In this document: positions 1 through 10,316 of the stretch, piece after piece
Layout of the letters: the number at the start of each line of letters is the position of its first letter
Position numbering within the stretch: position 1 is the stretch's first letter
Source of the DNA: Lepidostoma basale
Lineage: Eukaryota > Arthropoda > Insecta > Trichoptera > Lepidostomatidae
NCBI GenBank assembly: GCA_022606425.2
Contig: JAHDVF020000761.1
Span: 310,001 to 374,000, forward strand
Direction of reading: 5' to 3'
DNA length: 64,000 bases
Made by a program: the position numbers and the translations under genes
The notes under the pieces: generated by a model
The model's database searches: none
Told to the model about the DNA's origin: nothing
Seen by the model: only the letters and a program-made list of their open reading frames with translations

Positions 1-388
1 GGGGTGGCGAAAACAGTGGGAGGCCTCGCGGCCGGCAGGTAGCTTTGAGAAAGTGCCGCCAGGTGGCACTGCTACCGGGACCGCCGCCGGCAAATCGTAT
101 AAATAGGTGGGCCCTGGGCAGAGCAAATCAGTGCATGCCTAGAGCCTGCCAAGAGCATCAGTTGAAAATAGCCTTTATAAAGGCTGAGCCCTCGCACACC
201 CCACTTCGCATCACGCTTCACTCTCTACCGATCGCCGACTAAATATAACTTGCTTATTATTTTTTCGCCCGCTTTCGGTACGAGAGTTAAGTAGCATCAC
301 GCCCCTTTCCCCGTGGACTACATCGGAGACGAGCAGCAGTCGGCGCCACAAATAAAAAATTACAGGGACGTCCAGTGCGTCCCGTACA
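1..388 (+). repeat. 5' LTR of BEL/Pao retrotransposon (cut by window start)
   Basis: Read by eye this stretch matches 6956-7343 base for base, so it is the 3' portion of the left long terminal repeat. The first ~377 bases of the LTR lie outside the window. It ends in ACA, directly before the primer-binding site. It contains TATAAATA at 98-105 and a second TATAAA-like box near 175-182, plausible core promoter elements, and AATAAA near its end. The apparent identity of the two LTRs means very little time since insertion. Confidence 0.93.
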
Positions 389-406
389 TGGTCCTTCGAG
401 CCGCGG
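389..406 (+). other. tRNA primer-binding site of the BEL/Pao element
   Basis: Immediately after the LTR end the sequence starts TGGTCCTTCGAGCC. TGG is the complement of a tRNA 3' CCA, as expected for minus-strand priming. I do not assign the tRNA species. Confidence 0.75.
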
Positions 407-422
407 ATCAGTCTCATCTCCG

Positions 423-3400
423 ATGTCGCCTTCACTCCGCTCCGGGAAGGAAGCCTCCAGTGGGCCCGCTGGACCTTCCACCACCACAGCCGGAGGGAAT
501 GCACCGCCTTCCACCCACTTCGCTGCCGCCCCGGGCCTAGCGCCCCCGGCAGCCCCTCTCACCGCAGCCGAGCAGCCTGCGCCCGCCGTTCGTGTGCCTT
601 CCGGGGACCAGACGACCGCCGAGTGGCTGCAGACATGTTCATCTGCGCCCGCCGACAGCGGGGCTTCCGCAACAGCCGACCTCACCACGCCGTGTCCGAG
701 CAGGAGCACGGACACCGAGGATGAGGACCAGCCGTCTTCGATCTCTACCCAGGACACCGTCCGCCTGCTCCGCAAGGAGCTGCGGAGGCGCGAGCGGGAG
801 GTCGAGAGATACGCGGCACAGATGGAAGATCTTCAGGCTTCACTGCGTGCACTCACAGGACGAGCGCCGCCAGCAGGAATGACCGCTCCCGGCCCAGGCG
901 GGCCGGCACAAGCAGGTCAACCGCGGCAGGATCCAACGCCGTTCATGCCCGGACAGCAGACCCGGGCCAGCGCGCCGGCGCCCGGCCGAGACGGCCCGGC
1001 CCACACCGGCGCGCAGTGGAGGCATGGCGACCCCACATCACAGGAGGACAGGGCGCAGTACCACGATGACGCACCCGCGCCCGGCGCACCAAGCCTGGCG
1101 CCAGGTACGCAGTGGGAACAAGCAGATCCTACTCCGAGCGGCTGGGCGCGGCCTTACGACCCGCGTTCAGCCCCCGAACGAGCGCTGCCACTGGGGATGA
1201 CACCATCCGGTTACAACGGACCGGCACAGGCGTGTCAACCGCGGCAGGTGCCGCCAGCACTCACCCACCAGGAGCCCGGACATCAGCACCATGCAGACGC
1301 GTCAGGCGCGCATTGGAGCAGAACGGATCCGACTCCGAGCAGCAGGGTCCCATCATACGACCCCTATGCTGCTGAGCGCAGGATGCAGGACCACAGCAGC
1401 GCGCCCGCGCCCGGCCCGAGGGCCCCGGCGCCGGCCGACACGCGGTGGGGACCCACGCAGCCTGTGCAGAGCGGCGAGGAGCGGAGCAGCCACGGGCGCT
1501 CCGCCAATCGAGAGGAGCCGCACTACAACGCCGCGCCCGGCCTACAAGGCCCGGCGCCGGACAACACACGCGGGTACGCGGCCGGCACACACGCCCCGCC
1601 ACCCCGCATGGACGGAGCGCCGATGCAGGCGCTTTGGCCCCCAGTGAGCGGTGGAACGGACGAGTCACTCGCCCGCCTGACCGCCTTGATGGAGAGGGCT
1701 GAAGCCAGGAGCCTCAACGATGGCCCCTCCCACTCAACTGAACAGGGGAACCAAATGACGGCCTTCCTCGCCAGACAGTCCATGGCAAAGGACCTTCCCA
1801 ACTTCGCCGGCGACCCCCTGGACTGGCCGGGCTGGCAGGCCCAATTCTGGTCGTCTACCACCACCTGCAAGATGACCAAGGCGGAGAACCTGATGCGACT
1901 TCAGCGCGTACTCGTCGGGAAGGCGCGGGGAGCAGTAGCAAGCCTTCTTTTGGACCCGGAGCACGTCCCGGAAATCCTCGAGGTCCTGGAACGCCGCTTC
2001 GGTGACGTCCACTCGATTGCGACACTGACCCTAGAGAGGGTTAGGAAACTCCCCGACCTCCCGGACAACGCAACGAACGAACAGTTCTTCGATTTTAGTG
2101 CGGCGATCCAAAATCTAGTGGCGCAACTAAATCTCATGCCCTCGGATTACTTGGCGAACCCGGCGCTGTTGTGCGACGTAACTGCAAAGTTACCTTTCTT
2201 TCTGCGGGTGAATTGGGCGCAGACTGCAACCGAGTCAACCATCACCGAGTTCTCGAAGTTCCTCCGGAACATCATGGACCGGATGCCTCGTTTCGGTTGC
2301 TCGCTGAGATCGGGAAGGGCCGCGACGGGACGCGAGAGGCGCGACTTCAAGGCCACAGTGCACGCGACAGCGTACGAAGCAAAAGAATGCGCCGCGCCCG
2401 CGCGCGACACCGTGAGTGCCCCGCCGCGTAAACGCCCCAGTGAAATAAGTGACAATAAAAGTGTAAGAAACGCTTGTGCGATCTGCCAATCACATAAACA
2501 TAAGTTGAAAAAGTGCCCCGAGTTTACGAAAAGTGATCCGAAACGGCGCTGGGTGCTCGTTCGAGCGGCCGGCGCCTGTGTTGTTTGTTTGGCCTTACAC
2601 AAAGGTCAGTGTGTGCAAGGACCGTGCAACATCGAGGGATGCGGCGGAGATCACCACGAACTCCTACATAGGACGCAAGCGGTGACGTGCATGCACGTCT
2701 CGCGGCCCGACCCAGATGTCTACCTCAAAGTTGCGGAGGTAACGGTGACCGGACCTAGAGGTGCAGCCCCAGTGCACGCTCTCCTCGATGAGGGGTCGAC
2801 GGTCACCTTAATCGACGCCAGAACGGCAAGAGACGTCGGCGCCACGGGACCGAAGTACGAGCTCCGCCTACACGGAGCACTCGGAGCGTGCGCAAAGGAC
2901 TCTCACTCCCGGCGAGTATCGATATCCCTCCTTAACTCGGAGGGACAAAAGTACACCGTGGAGGCATACACGGTGGAGGGTCTAGACCTCCCACTACAGC
3001 CGCTACCCGACGGGCGACGCGTACGACCGGTCATACTGATCGGGAATGATAACGCGCACCTAATAGTGTCACGGGAGGTCTCTGAGAAAGCGGACCTCCC
3101 CCTCATGTCCCGAACGGCCCTCGGCTGGTTAGCCAGCGGGAAGATACTTCACGCAACAACCTTGGCGCTACGATCCGAGGACCGGCAGGACACCCGACTA
3201 GACGAGCTGCTCCGCTACAATTTCGCGGTCGATTCCCTCGGAGTAACGGCCGCGGAACGCATCAACGCAGACGATCAGAGAGCGGAGCAGCTGATGGAGC
3301 AGACCACTCGGAGACTGGCGGACGGCAGCTGGGAGACGGGCCTATTATGGAAGGAAGACTCCTCCCTGCTCCCGGACAATCGTGCGTGTGCGAGGAGGAG

Positions 3401-6400
3401 GCTACTCACGCTTGAGAAGAAGCTGCAGAGGGACCCGCCACTAGCTGCCCAATACACAGAGAAAATGGAGCTCCTGCTTAGCAAGGGTTACGCTAGGCAG
3501 TTGAGCGAAGCGGAGGCCGCTGCACCGGCACCACGAAGATGGTACCTGCCCCACTTCTCCATATCAAACCCGAATAAGCCAGGGAAGTTCCGAGTGGTCT
3601 TCGACGCCGCCAGCCGCTGCCGAGGGACCTCGCTGAACGACCGTCTGCTGACCGGCCCCGACTTGCTGACATCTCTGCTCGGGAACCTCATCCGCTTCCG
3701 CGAGGGCAAGGTGGCTCTCGCGGCTGACATTAAGGAGATGTTCCTGCGCATCAAGATTCGCCCGGCCGACTGGCCCTCGCAGACGTACCTATGGCGCCCG
3801 AATGCGCAGTCGGAGCCCGCCGCCTACGTCCTCACGTCCGTGATGTTTGGAGCGACTTGCTCCCCGAGCAGCGCGCACTTTGTGCGCAACAAGGCGGCGG
3901 AGGCTTGTGCGCTGAAGTTCCCTGAGGCAGCCATCGCGATCAGAACCAAGTTCTACATGGACGACTATCTGGACGCGGTGGACACCCCGGAGGAGGCCGC
4001 CACGCTCGTCCGAGACATCCGAGACGCCTTGGCAGCCAGCGGTTTCGAACTGACAAACTGGGCGACCAACGAACCCGCGTCCATCCAGAGTGTGCCCATC
4101 GACGCCAGAGCCAAGACGGCTGTAACCATCGACGGAGGCGAGGAGACAGAGAAGATCCTGGGACTGGAGTGGAGTCCGGCCGCCGACCAGTTCCGGTTCA
4201 ACTTTAGGAGGACCGAGGACGTGGCGGCCCGACCCACCAAGCGACAGCTGCTGAGCGCCGTCATGAGAATTTTCGATCCGGTGGGCTTCATCACCTGCCT
4301 GACGATCCGATCGAAGATCCTCCTACAGGCCGTCTGGCGGTCGGGCATCGAGTGGGACGAGGTCATCCAACCAGCGCAGGCCAAGAAGTGGCAGGAATGG
4401 TTGGAGCTCGCGAGCCACATCGATGTTAAGATCCCGCGTTGCACGGCCGGGAGAAGCGGCGGCGACGTCACACTGCACGTCTTCTGCGACGCGTCCGAGC
4501 TGGCGTGTTGCACCGTGGCTTACATAGTCGGGGGAAAGGACGTCTACTTCATTGCCGCGAAAACAAAGGTGGCACCCCTCAAGCCTCTGTCCGTCCCCCG
4601 AATGGAGCTGCAAGCCGCCCTGATGGCAGCCCGCCTGGCCGCCACCATACGAAAAGAGACGCAACTACACATAATCAAGACGACTTACTGGACGGACTCC
4701 TCCACGGTCCTATGCTGGATCCGGACGGACCCGCGCAGTTACTCCGCCTTCGTCGCCAACCGCCTTGGCGAAATCGACGAGTTGTCATCTGCCTCGGACT
4801 GGAAGTGGGTGCCCACCAAACTCAACCCCGCTGACGCCGGGACCAGGGACGGCGAGGCGCCGGATCTCACACCCGCTGGGAAATGGTTCGGCGGCCCCGC
4901 ATTTCTGAGGGCACCGGAGACCGAATGGCCACGTGAGAGGGCGCTCCAGCCCCAGCCCGATGACCTAGAGTTGCGACCGCAATTCGTCGGGACACTTACA
5001 CAACTCGACGAAGGAGGATTACCTGACGTCACACGGTTCTCATCCTGGAGCCGTCTGACCCGCGCCACGGCGTGGGTCCTGCGATTCATCCGCCGATGCC
5101 GCGAGGGAGCAGCAAGACGGGAACCAGAGGGGACGCTCCGCGCCGAGGAGGTCCGCGAGGCCGAGAAGAGGCTGACACAGGCCTCGCAATCCCGATCCTT
5201 CCGCAGCATGCGCTCGAGCCGACTAGCCCCTCTCGCGCCGTTTCAGGACCGAGAGGGCCTATGGCGCGCTGACAGCCGCCTGAGGAAACTCCGCGGAGTG
5301 TCGGGCGACACGCGCTCGCCGATAATCCTCGACGGGGACGACCCATACACCCGTCTCCTGCTCAACCACATCCACCACAAAGGACTTCACCCGGCAATAG
5401 AGACGACTGTGGCAGAGGTGCGCAGCAGCTTCCACGTGCTGAGATTGCGCACTAACTTGCGCGCCTTGCGCTTCCACTGCCCGACGTGCCGCTTCAGACG
5501 CTGCCAGCCACTACCACCCAGAATGGCCCCCCTGCCATCGATCCGGTTGGCCGGACGCGTCCGGCCCTTCACACACTGCGGATTGGACTACTTCGGGCCG
5601 ATGGAGGTTACCATCGGCCGACGGCGGGAGAAGAGGTACGGAGCGCTCTTCACGTGCCTGACGACGCGCGCCGTGCACCTTGAACTCGCCGCCTCACTGA
5701 GCGCGGACTCCGCCATCATGGCGCTCCGCCGGATGTCCGCCCGCAGGGGCCAACCCGCAACCATACTCACGGACAATGGAACCAATTTCCACGGCGCTGA
5801 CAGAGAGATGAGAGAGGCCGCCACGGAGCTGTCTGCGAATGAGAAGATCGCAGAGTACCTGGCGGGGAACGAGACAGAGTGGAGATTCATCCCCCCCGGA
5901 GCCCCGCACATGGGGGGAGCATGGGAAAGGCTAGTGCGGTCGGTGAAACAAGCCCTAAAGGCGATCCTAAGGGAGCAAGCCCCTCGGGAGGAGACCTTGC
6001 TGACCGCACTTGCCGAGGTGGAACACACCATCAACAACCGCCCGCTGACCCACGTCGCCGTGGACCCGACAGAGGAGGAACCCCTGACCCCCAACCACTT
6101 CCTGATGGGGGGAGCCTCGCGACGACCGCATCTCACCATCCTCGCAAGAGGAAAGCCGGACGCCTGCCTGCGAAAGCAATGGCGCATCAGCCAACAACTC
6201 GCGGATGGATTTTGGAGACGCTGGCTAAGGGATTACGTCCCCACCATCGGTCACCGGCAGAAATGGCACCAGCAGCGACCGCCCATCAAGGTGGGGGACT
6301 TGGTGCTACTCGCCGACCCGTCGCTGCCAAGGAACACATGGCCCCGCGGACGCGTCGTCGAGGCCACCCCGGCAGCTGACGGCCAGACCAGAACCGTGAC

Positions 6401-6554
6401 AATACAGACGAGCAAGGGAACATATACGCGGCCTGCAGTCCGCGTCGCTGTATTTCAGCCGGAACCAGACACGCCACTCCCGAAGGATGCTCTTCCGCCG
6501 CCGAAGACCCGTCGACGACCGACCCCCCGCCTAGGATACGCCCGAAAGTGTTAG
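423..6554 (+). CDS. BEL/Pao gag-pol polyprotein, apparently intact
   Basis: A single open frame of 2,043 codons encodes Gag and Pol for reverse transcription and integration of the retrotransposon. I chose the ATG at 423; the frame opens upstream inside LTR/PBS sequence, which is unlikely to be translated. Domains in order: proline-rich N-terminus; BEL-type gag domain (DUF1759-like, from about residue 453); cysteine/histidine zinc knuckles from residue 685; retropepsin-like protease with LLDEGST (Asp ~789); reverse transcriptase with YMDDY at 1178-1182; RNase H with FCDAS (Asp ~1356); integrase with an HHCC-type zinc region, then catalytic Asp ~1722 (GLDYFGP), Asp ~1784 (TDNG) and Glu ~1835 (AWERL); C-terminal DUF5641-like domain. 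Domain order PR-RT-RH-IN and DUF1759/DUF5641 are typical of BEL/Pao. No env-like frame follows. GC content is much higher than in the flanks. It lies antisense to groucho. Confidence 0.95.
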   Translation: MSPSLRSGKEASSGPAGPSTTTAGGNAPPSTHFAAAPGLAPPAAPLTAAEQPAPAVRVPSGDQTTAEWLQTCSSAPADSGASATADLTTPCPSRSTDTEDEDQPSSISTQDTVRLLRKELRRREREVERYAAQMEDLQASLRALTGRAPPAGMTAPGPGGPAQAGQPRQDPTPFMPGQQTRASAPAPGRDGPAHTGAQWRHGDPTSQEDRAQYHDDAPAPGAPSLAPGTQWEQADPTPSGWARPYDPRSAPERALPLGMTPSGYNGPAQACQPRQVPPALTHQEPGHQHHADASGAHWSRTDPTPSSRVPSYDPYAAERRMQDHSSAPAPGPRAPAPADTRWGPTQPVQSGEERSSHGRSANREEPHYNAAPGLQGPAPDNTRGYAAGTHAPPPRMDGAPMQALWPPVSGGTDESLARLTALMERAEARSLNDGPSHSTEQGNQMTAFLARQSMAKDLPNFAGDPLDWPGWQAQFWSSTTTCKMTKAENLMRLQRVLVGKARGAVASLLLDPEHVPEILEVLERRFGDVHSIATLTLERVRKLPDLPDNATNEQFFDFSAAIQNLVAQLNLMPSDYLANPALLCDVTAKLPFFLRVNWAQTATESTITEFSKFLRNIMDRMPRFGCSLRSGRAATGRERRDFKATVHATAYEAKECAAPARDTVSAPPRKRPSEISDNKSVRNACAICQSHKHKLKKCPEFTKSDPKRRWVLVRAAGACVVCLALHKGQCVQGPCNIEGCGGDHHELLHRTQAVTCMHVSRPDPDVYLKVAEVTVTGPRGAAPVHALLDEGSTVTLIDARTARDVGATGPKYELRLHGALGACAKDSHSRRVSISLLNSEGQKYTVEAYTVEGLDLPLQPLPDGRRVRPVILIGNDNAHLIVSREVSEKADLPLMSRTALGWLASGKILHATTLALRSEDRQDTRLDELLRYNFAVDSLGVTAAERINADDQRAEQLMEQTTRRLADGSWETGLLWKEDSSLLPDNRACARRRLLTLEKKLQRDPPLAAQYTEKMELLLSKGYARQLSEAEAAAPAPRRWYLPHFSISNPNKPGKFRVVFDAASRCRGTSLNDRLLTGPDLLTSLLGNLIRFREGKVALAADIKEMFLRIKIRPADWPSQTYLWRPNAQSEPAAYVLTSVMFGATCSPSSAHFVRNKAAEACALKFPEAAIAIRTKFYMDDYLDAVDTPEEAATLVRDIRDALAASGFELTNWATNEPASIQSVPIDARAKTAVTIDGGEETEKILGLEWSPAADQFRFNFRRTEDVAARPTKRQLLSAVMRIFDPVGFITCLTIRSKILLQAVWRSGIEWDEVIQPAQAKKWQEWLELASHIDVKIPRCTAGRSGGDVTLHVFCDASELACCTVAYIVGGKDVYFIAAKTKVAPLKPLSVPRMELQAALMAARLAATIRKETQLHIIKTTYWTDSSTVLCWIRTDPRSYSAFVANRLGEIDELSSASDWKWVPTKLNPADAGTRDGEAPDLTPAGKWFGGPAFLRAPETEWPRERALQPQPDDLELRPQFVGTLTQLDEGGLPDVTRFSSWSRLTRATAWVLRFIRRCREGAARREPEGTLRAEEVREAEKRLTQASQSRSFRSMRSSRLAPLAPFQDREGLWRADSRLRKLRGVSGDTRSPIILDGDDPYTRLLLNHIHHKGLHPAIETTVAEVRSSFHVLRLRTNLRALRFHCPTCRFRRCQPLPPRMAPLPSIRLAGRVRPFTHCGLDYFGPMEVTIGRRREKRYGALFTCLTTRAVHLELAASLSADSAIMALRRMSARRGQPATILTDNGTNFHGADREMREAATELSANEKIAEYLAGNETEWRFIPPGAPHMGGAWERLVRSVKQALKAILREQAPREETLLTALAEVEHTINNRPLTHVAVDPTEEEPLTPNHFLMGGASRRPHLTILARGKPDACLRKQWRISQQLADGFWRRWLRDYVPTIGHRQKWHQQRPPIKVGDLVLLADPSLPRNTWPRGRVVEATPAADGQTRTVTIQTSKGTYTRPAVRVAVFQPEPDTPLPKDALPPPKTRRRPTPRLGYARKC

Positions 6555-6570
6555 TACGGCGCAGCCGCAC

Positions 6571-6578
6571 GGGGGGAG
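6571..6578 (+). other. Polypurine tract
   Basis: GGGGGGAG directly precedes the TGTATC start of the right LTR, the standard position for the plus-strand priming site. Confidence 0.75.
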
Positions 6579-7343
6579 TGTATCGGACGTACGGGGGCGA
6601 TTAAAACTTCCCGATATTATCACTTAATTTCATCTATCTATTTGTGTTTGTGCGGCGTTGGAATCGTGGGCTGAATTAGGTAACGGGCGGAGAGAGGGGA
6701 CTGCGCTGAAAGTCTGCTACCTAGGACGCCGAGGCCAGCAAGCTGTGTGCGAGCGAGAGAGGGCACACAGGGGTCCGCGGCGTCCATTTTGGCCAGTCCC
6801 ACAATTCTCCCCGTACATTTTTTGCTCCCGGTTTTAACGTCGCAACTTTGTGTATTTAGAGTATAAGTCTTCTTTTTTGTATTTTTCTTGTATAATTGAT
6901 CATGAGGAATAAACGAGGCGGTCGGGACGGAGTGAAGTGTGAACGGTCGAAGCGTGGGGTGGCGAAAACAGTGGGAGGCCTCGCGGCCGGCAGGTAGCTT
7001 TGAGAAAGTGCCGCCAGGTGGCACTGCTACCGGGACCGCCGCCGGCAAATCGTATAAATAGGTGGGCCCTGGGCAGAGCAAATCAGTGCATGCCTAGAGC
7101 CTGCCAAGAGCATCAGTTGAAAATAGCCTTTATAAAGGCTGAGCCCTCGCACACCCCACTTCGCATCACGCTTCACTCTCTACCGATCGCCGACTAAATA
7201 TAACTTGCTTATTATTTTTTCGCCCGCTTTCGGTACGAGAGTTAAGTAGCATCACGCCCCTTTCCCCGTGGACTACATCGGAGACGAGCAGCAGTCGGCG
7301 CCACAAATAAAAAATTACAGGGACGTCCAGTGCGTCCCGTACA
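6579..7343 (+). repeat. 3' LTR of BEL/Pao retrotransposon
   Basis: 765 bp running from TGTA to TACA. 6956-7343 repeats 1-388. TATAAATA lies at 7053-7060; AATAAA lies at 6908-6913 and 7306-7311, the latter suitably placed to polyadenylate a transcript started in this LTR. The target-site duplication cannot be tested because the left edge is outside the window. Confidence 0.95.
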
Positions 7344-7475
7344 AGACATGTCGGAATAACCTGGATGCAGTCTGCAGAAGAAAGAGTGACGTGGGAGCAA
7401 ATGGAAGAGGCCTTTGTCCAGGAGTGGACGGGAACAGGCTGAAGATGAAAAAGAGAAGAAAAAAACAATAATGAG
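7344..7475 (+). repeat. RTE-like LINE, 3' coding tail
   Basis: The translation reads like the end of a lepidopteran RTE-type endonuclease-reverse transcriptase (WMQ.AL.RVTW..MEEAFVQEW). Relatives are at 24700-24800 (plus) and 32925-33310 (minus). The BEL element is inserted at its left edge. Confidence 0.65.
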
Positions 7476-8115
7476 GAGTGCAACGGGTTAAAATTAAAAT
7501 TAATTCACAGAGCATTCTGTGGCCGGAAACGTGTTTAGTGAAAAGTGCAAAAGTGTTGTGAAAAAATCAACATTATTAAAAAAATATTCAAATGTGAATT
7601 CGCAACACAAAGTGATGAAAAATATAAAAGAAACAAAAACTTGTTTATGTGCTCATATAAATTAATGAAAACTTACATTTTCTAAAAGTCTTATTATATT
7701 TTATAGGAGTGACATGATTGACCTTCCCAAATCATTATCAAATACATTTGATGATTACATGGCTTTAAAATATTTATGACTTTAATAAAATGAACTCTGA
7801 TAAATCACAGAATTTATTGTTATTTTTTGTTTTTTAATATATATTTAATTTTTATTGTAGCTTTTGATAAATCTTCATTAACACATTGACAGTGATATTT
7901 TTTATGATTATAGATATTATTTCAATGCATAAAATATTCCACAACATTTCAAACAATATTTTGGAAAATGTTAACATGTTGATGCAGGATCAAAAACAGA
8001 ACAACCGACCGCTTAAAAATTTACACCCCACAACTTTAAAAAATTCTCTATCTGTACACAAATTTGAAAACTTTCATCTGTTGATTAATTTATTTCAATA
8101 TATTTGGCTTAACAG
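7476..8115. other. AT-rich groucho intron sequence, no gene
   Basis: Low-complexity AT-rich DNA in all frames. 7690-7765 resembles the foldback family seen at 30901-31126 (a TGACAT start followed by CATTATCAAAT / ATTTGATGAT arms), but it is badly degraded. Confidence 0.5.
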
Positions 8116-8384
8116 TAAAAGCCGTGCCACACTGTTTTAAACAAGCTCTCCACCAGCGGTTTAAAACTGTGTAGACACTTGTTTGAAATCAAAATTCGTT
8201 TGACCTTCAACAAACTTTGCGGAGGGACGCGCATAGTATGCGTGTGGATCCACCGTTTAAACACGCATTCCACATGTGGTGAGCTTGTTTACAACAGTAT
8301 GTGGACGCTACACCAACCATGGGCTCCACAGCTCTCCACCAAGGTCACCCCTGCTTGTTTCAAACAGTGTGGTACGGCCTTTAG
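8116..8384. mobile_element. Foldback MITE, about 270 bp
   Basis: The ends are imperfect inverted repeats of about 30 bp: TAAAAGCCGTGCCACACTGT on the left and CTAAAGGCCGTACCACACTG as the complement of the right. There is no coding potential. The ends suggest a hAT- or similar-type nonautonomous DNA element, but I cannot fix the target duplication. Confidence 0.6.
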
Positions 8385-8431
8385 TTGTTTAAAATTTACA
8401 TATATTTTTTTAGTTATAATATAAAACTTAC

Positions 8432-8464
8432 GAGGAGATGCTGCAGACCTTGCTGTTGCTGTTG
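8432..8464 (-). CDS. gro: groucho exon, start of the Gln-rich linker
   Basis: Minus-strand reading: polypyrimidine tract ending TTTTTTCAG, 33 bases encoding QQQQQGLQHLL, then donor GTAAGT. It is in phase with the preceding exon, which ends ..NAIIG. In the Groucho/TLE family the Q domain is followed directly by a QQ(Q)-starting glutamine-rich segment leading into the GP region, so position, phase and composition all fit. The next exon is not visible and must lie beyond the window's left edge, so the BEL element sits in the following intron. Confidence 0.8.
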
Positions 8465-8653
8465 CTGAAAAAAGTTGAGAAGTGTTACTTCGATATATTT
8501 CTTGTCCTGTATGCCATATCCATATACGTCACTAACCAAGATTAATCCCACAATCAAGCACATTAAATATAATCTTATGTAATATATGTAACAATATTCA
8601 TATTACACATTTTCTTGAGAATATGAAAATCTTGAATTTTTTTATTTTATATA

Positions 8654-9306
8654 TTAGGTGTTTCAGAAAGTTTGTTCTGTTTTACAACAGAGGGCTCTGG
8701 CTGCTTCAAACCTTCAAATCTGACGACCATTTTTTTTTAGTAAACCTGAGTATTCTGTCAATTAAGATCATGTCGTGTTGAAGAATCGGCCTGCTGTGCC
8801 TGTTGCCCCATTCTGGTCGCTTTTCAGCCAGTGCCTGCTTTAATCACATTAGTTGTCATCCGAGACCATTTCACCCGGTTTGGGGGGTTCATTTTCTGGT
8901 CAAACTTTTTCGGTCTTCCAGGGCGATCTTTGGCGTCAACGCTAAAATCACCAGCTTTGAAGCATCTATACCATTCTCAGCATGATCGCCATAAACTTCC
9001 ACAAGCATTTTATGCACCTCAGCTGCACTCTTCTTCCAATCAAAACAGAACAGCAGAAATTCCCCTAAATGCTTCTTATTTACAATGAAACTCGACATTT
9101 TTTAAGGAGCGATAAAACAAATGTTGCCAGAATAGCAAACATTTGCGAACTGAACTTAATTGATTTGTCACTGAACTTAATTGATTTGTTTGAACTTAAT
9201 TGACAAATGCTCAGGTTTGCTAAAAATAAAATGGCCGCCAGATTTGAAGACTTGAAGCAGCTAGAGCCCTCTATTGGAAAACAGACCGAACATTCCAAAA
9301 CACCAA
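8654..9306 (-). mobile_element. Internally deleted mariner transposon
   Basis: 653 bp bounded by TA (8652-8653 and 9307-9308) with inverted repeats of about 60 bp (TTAGGTGTTTCAGAAAG on the left, TTGGTGTTTTGGAATG on the complement of the right). The minus strand starts a mariner transposase N-terminus at 9098 (MSSFIVNKKHLGEFLLF, then KMLVEVYGDHA), and a shifted frame shows DRPGRPKKF. The catalytic D,D34D part is missing, so this is a nonautonomous deletion derivative. Confidence 0.85.
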
Positions 9307-9940
9307 TAGTAAAAACATATACACTGTTAAATTAAAAAAAAACTTTGTGTTATGTATCACAATTGTTTATTTTATTTTTCGGGACATCTGTTTCGTCAAC
9401 CTATGTTGACAAAAACATAGACTTAAAAATTTAAACATCTTACAAAATTTACATTTCATTATTTGATCACCAATATCAACAAAAAAAAATTACACGTAAA
9501 ATCATTATATTTAATACAAGTAAAACTAAAAAAATAATATTAAAGAATTTAAATTACTAGCGAGTATATTCAATTCTTAACCAATCGGGTAAAACGTTCA
9601 ACCTAGATGGGGCAACCTGCTTACATACAAAATTATAACAAATAAAAAAAATGGTAATAGATACAATGGATTAACGAAAGTGTATAATGCGAAGAATGCA
9701 ACAAACAATTTTGATAAACTGAAGATAAAATAATGCAGAACCCCATCGTCAACATCCATCGTCTTTCGTGTAGGGCTAGGATATTAATGTTTTTTTATAC
9801 AACAGGTATTTGGGGGTTAAATTATATCTTTGTTTTGCAAAATTGACGATAATATTGCATCATTTAATAAAGGTGACTAAAAACTGATGTGACAAGTCAG
9901 GTTCCTACGTTTTCTATACCTCAAAGAAAATGGTTATTAA

Positions 9941-10312
9941 CCCTTTAGAGGTCATAAGCTAAAAACGGATAGTTTTGAGACCGGCAACATTAAGGTCTAT
10001 ATTTCTATAATTTTTCAAGTTATAAACACCCTAATGGGTTTTACTAACCGCCGTGAAGTTTGCACATATTGAGCAGATGATGAATAATGTGTCTCGGTCA
10101 GATAACTCAGATAACTGACCGGGACACATTATTAGTCATCTGCTGAATATGTGCGAACTTCAGGGCGGATGGTTAGATTCAAGACCTCTGTATGTTATCT
10201 GAGAATGATTAAAACCCATTAGGTTGTTTATAACTTGAATAATTATAGAAATATAGACCTTAATGTTGCCAGTCTCAAAACTATCCATTTTTAGCTTATG
10301 ACCTATAAAGGG
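9941..10312. mobile_element. piggyBac-type MITE flanked by TTAA
   Basis: 372 bp flanked by TTAA at 9937-9940 and 10313-10316, starting CCCTTTAGAGGTCATAAGC and ending with its near complement. The inverted arms run for more than 100 bp each, and a further palindrome (TGTGTCTCGGTCAG / CTGACCGGGACACA) sits near the centre. A TTAA target with CCCTTT ends is the signature of piggyBac-group elements. No transposase is encoded. Confidence 0.85.
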
Positions 10313-10316
10313 TTAA

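Noticed and set aside
375..422. Upstream extension of the gag-pol frame to 375
   Set aside because: It begins with GTG inside the LTR end and crosses the primer-binding site; the first ATG at 423 is more credible.
287..6570. Many open frames overlapping gag-pol on other frames and the minus strand
   Set aside because: Shadows caused by the GC-rich coding sequence; none resembles a protein.
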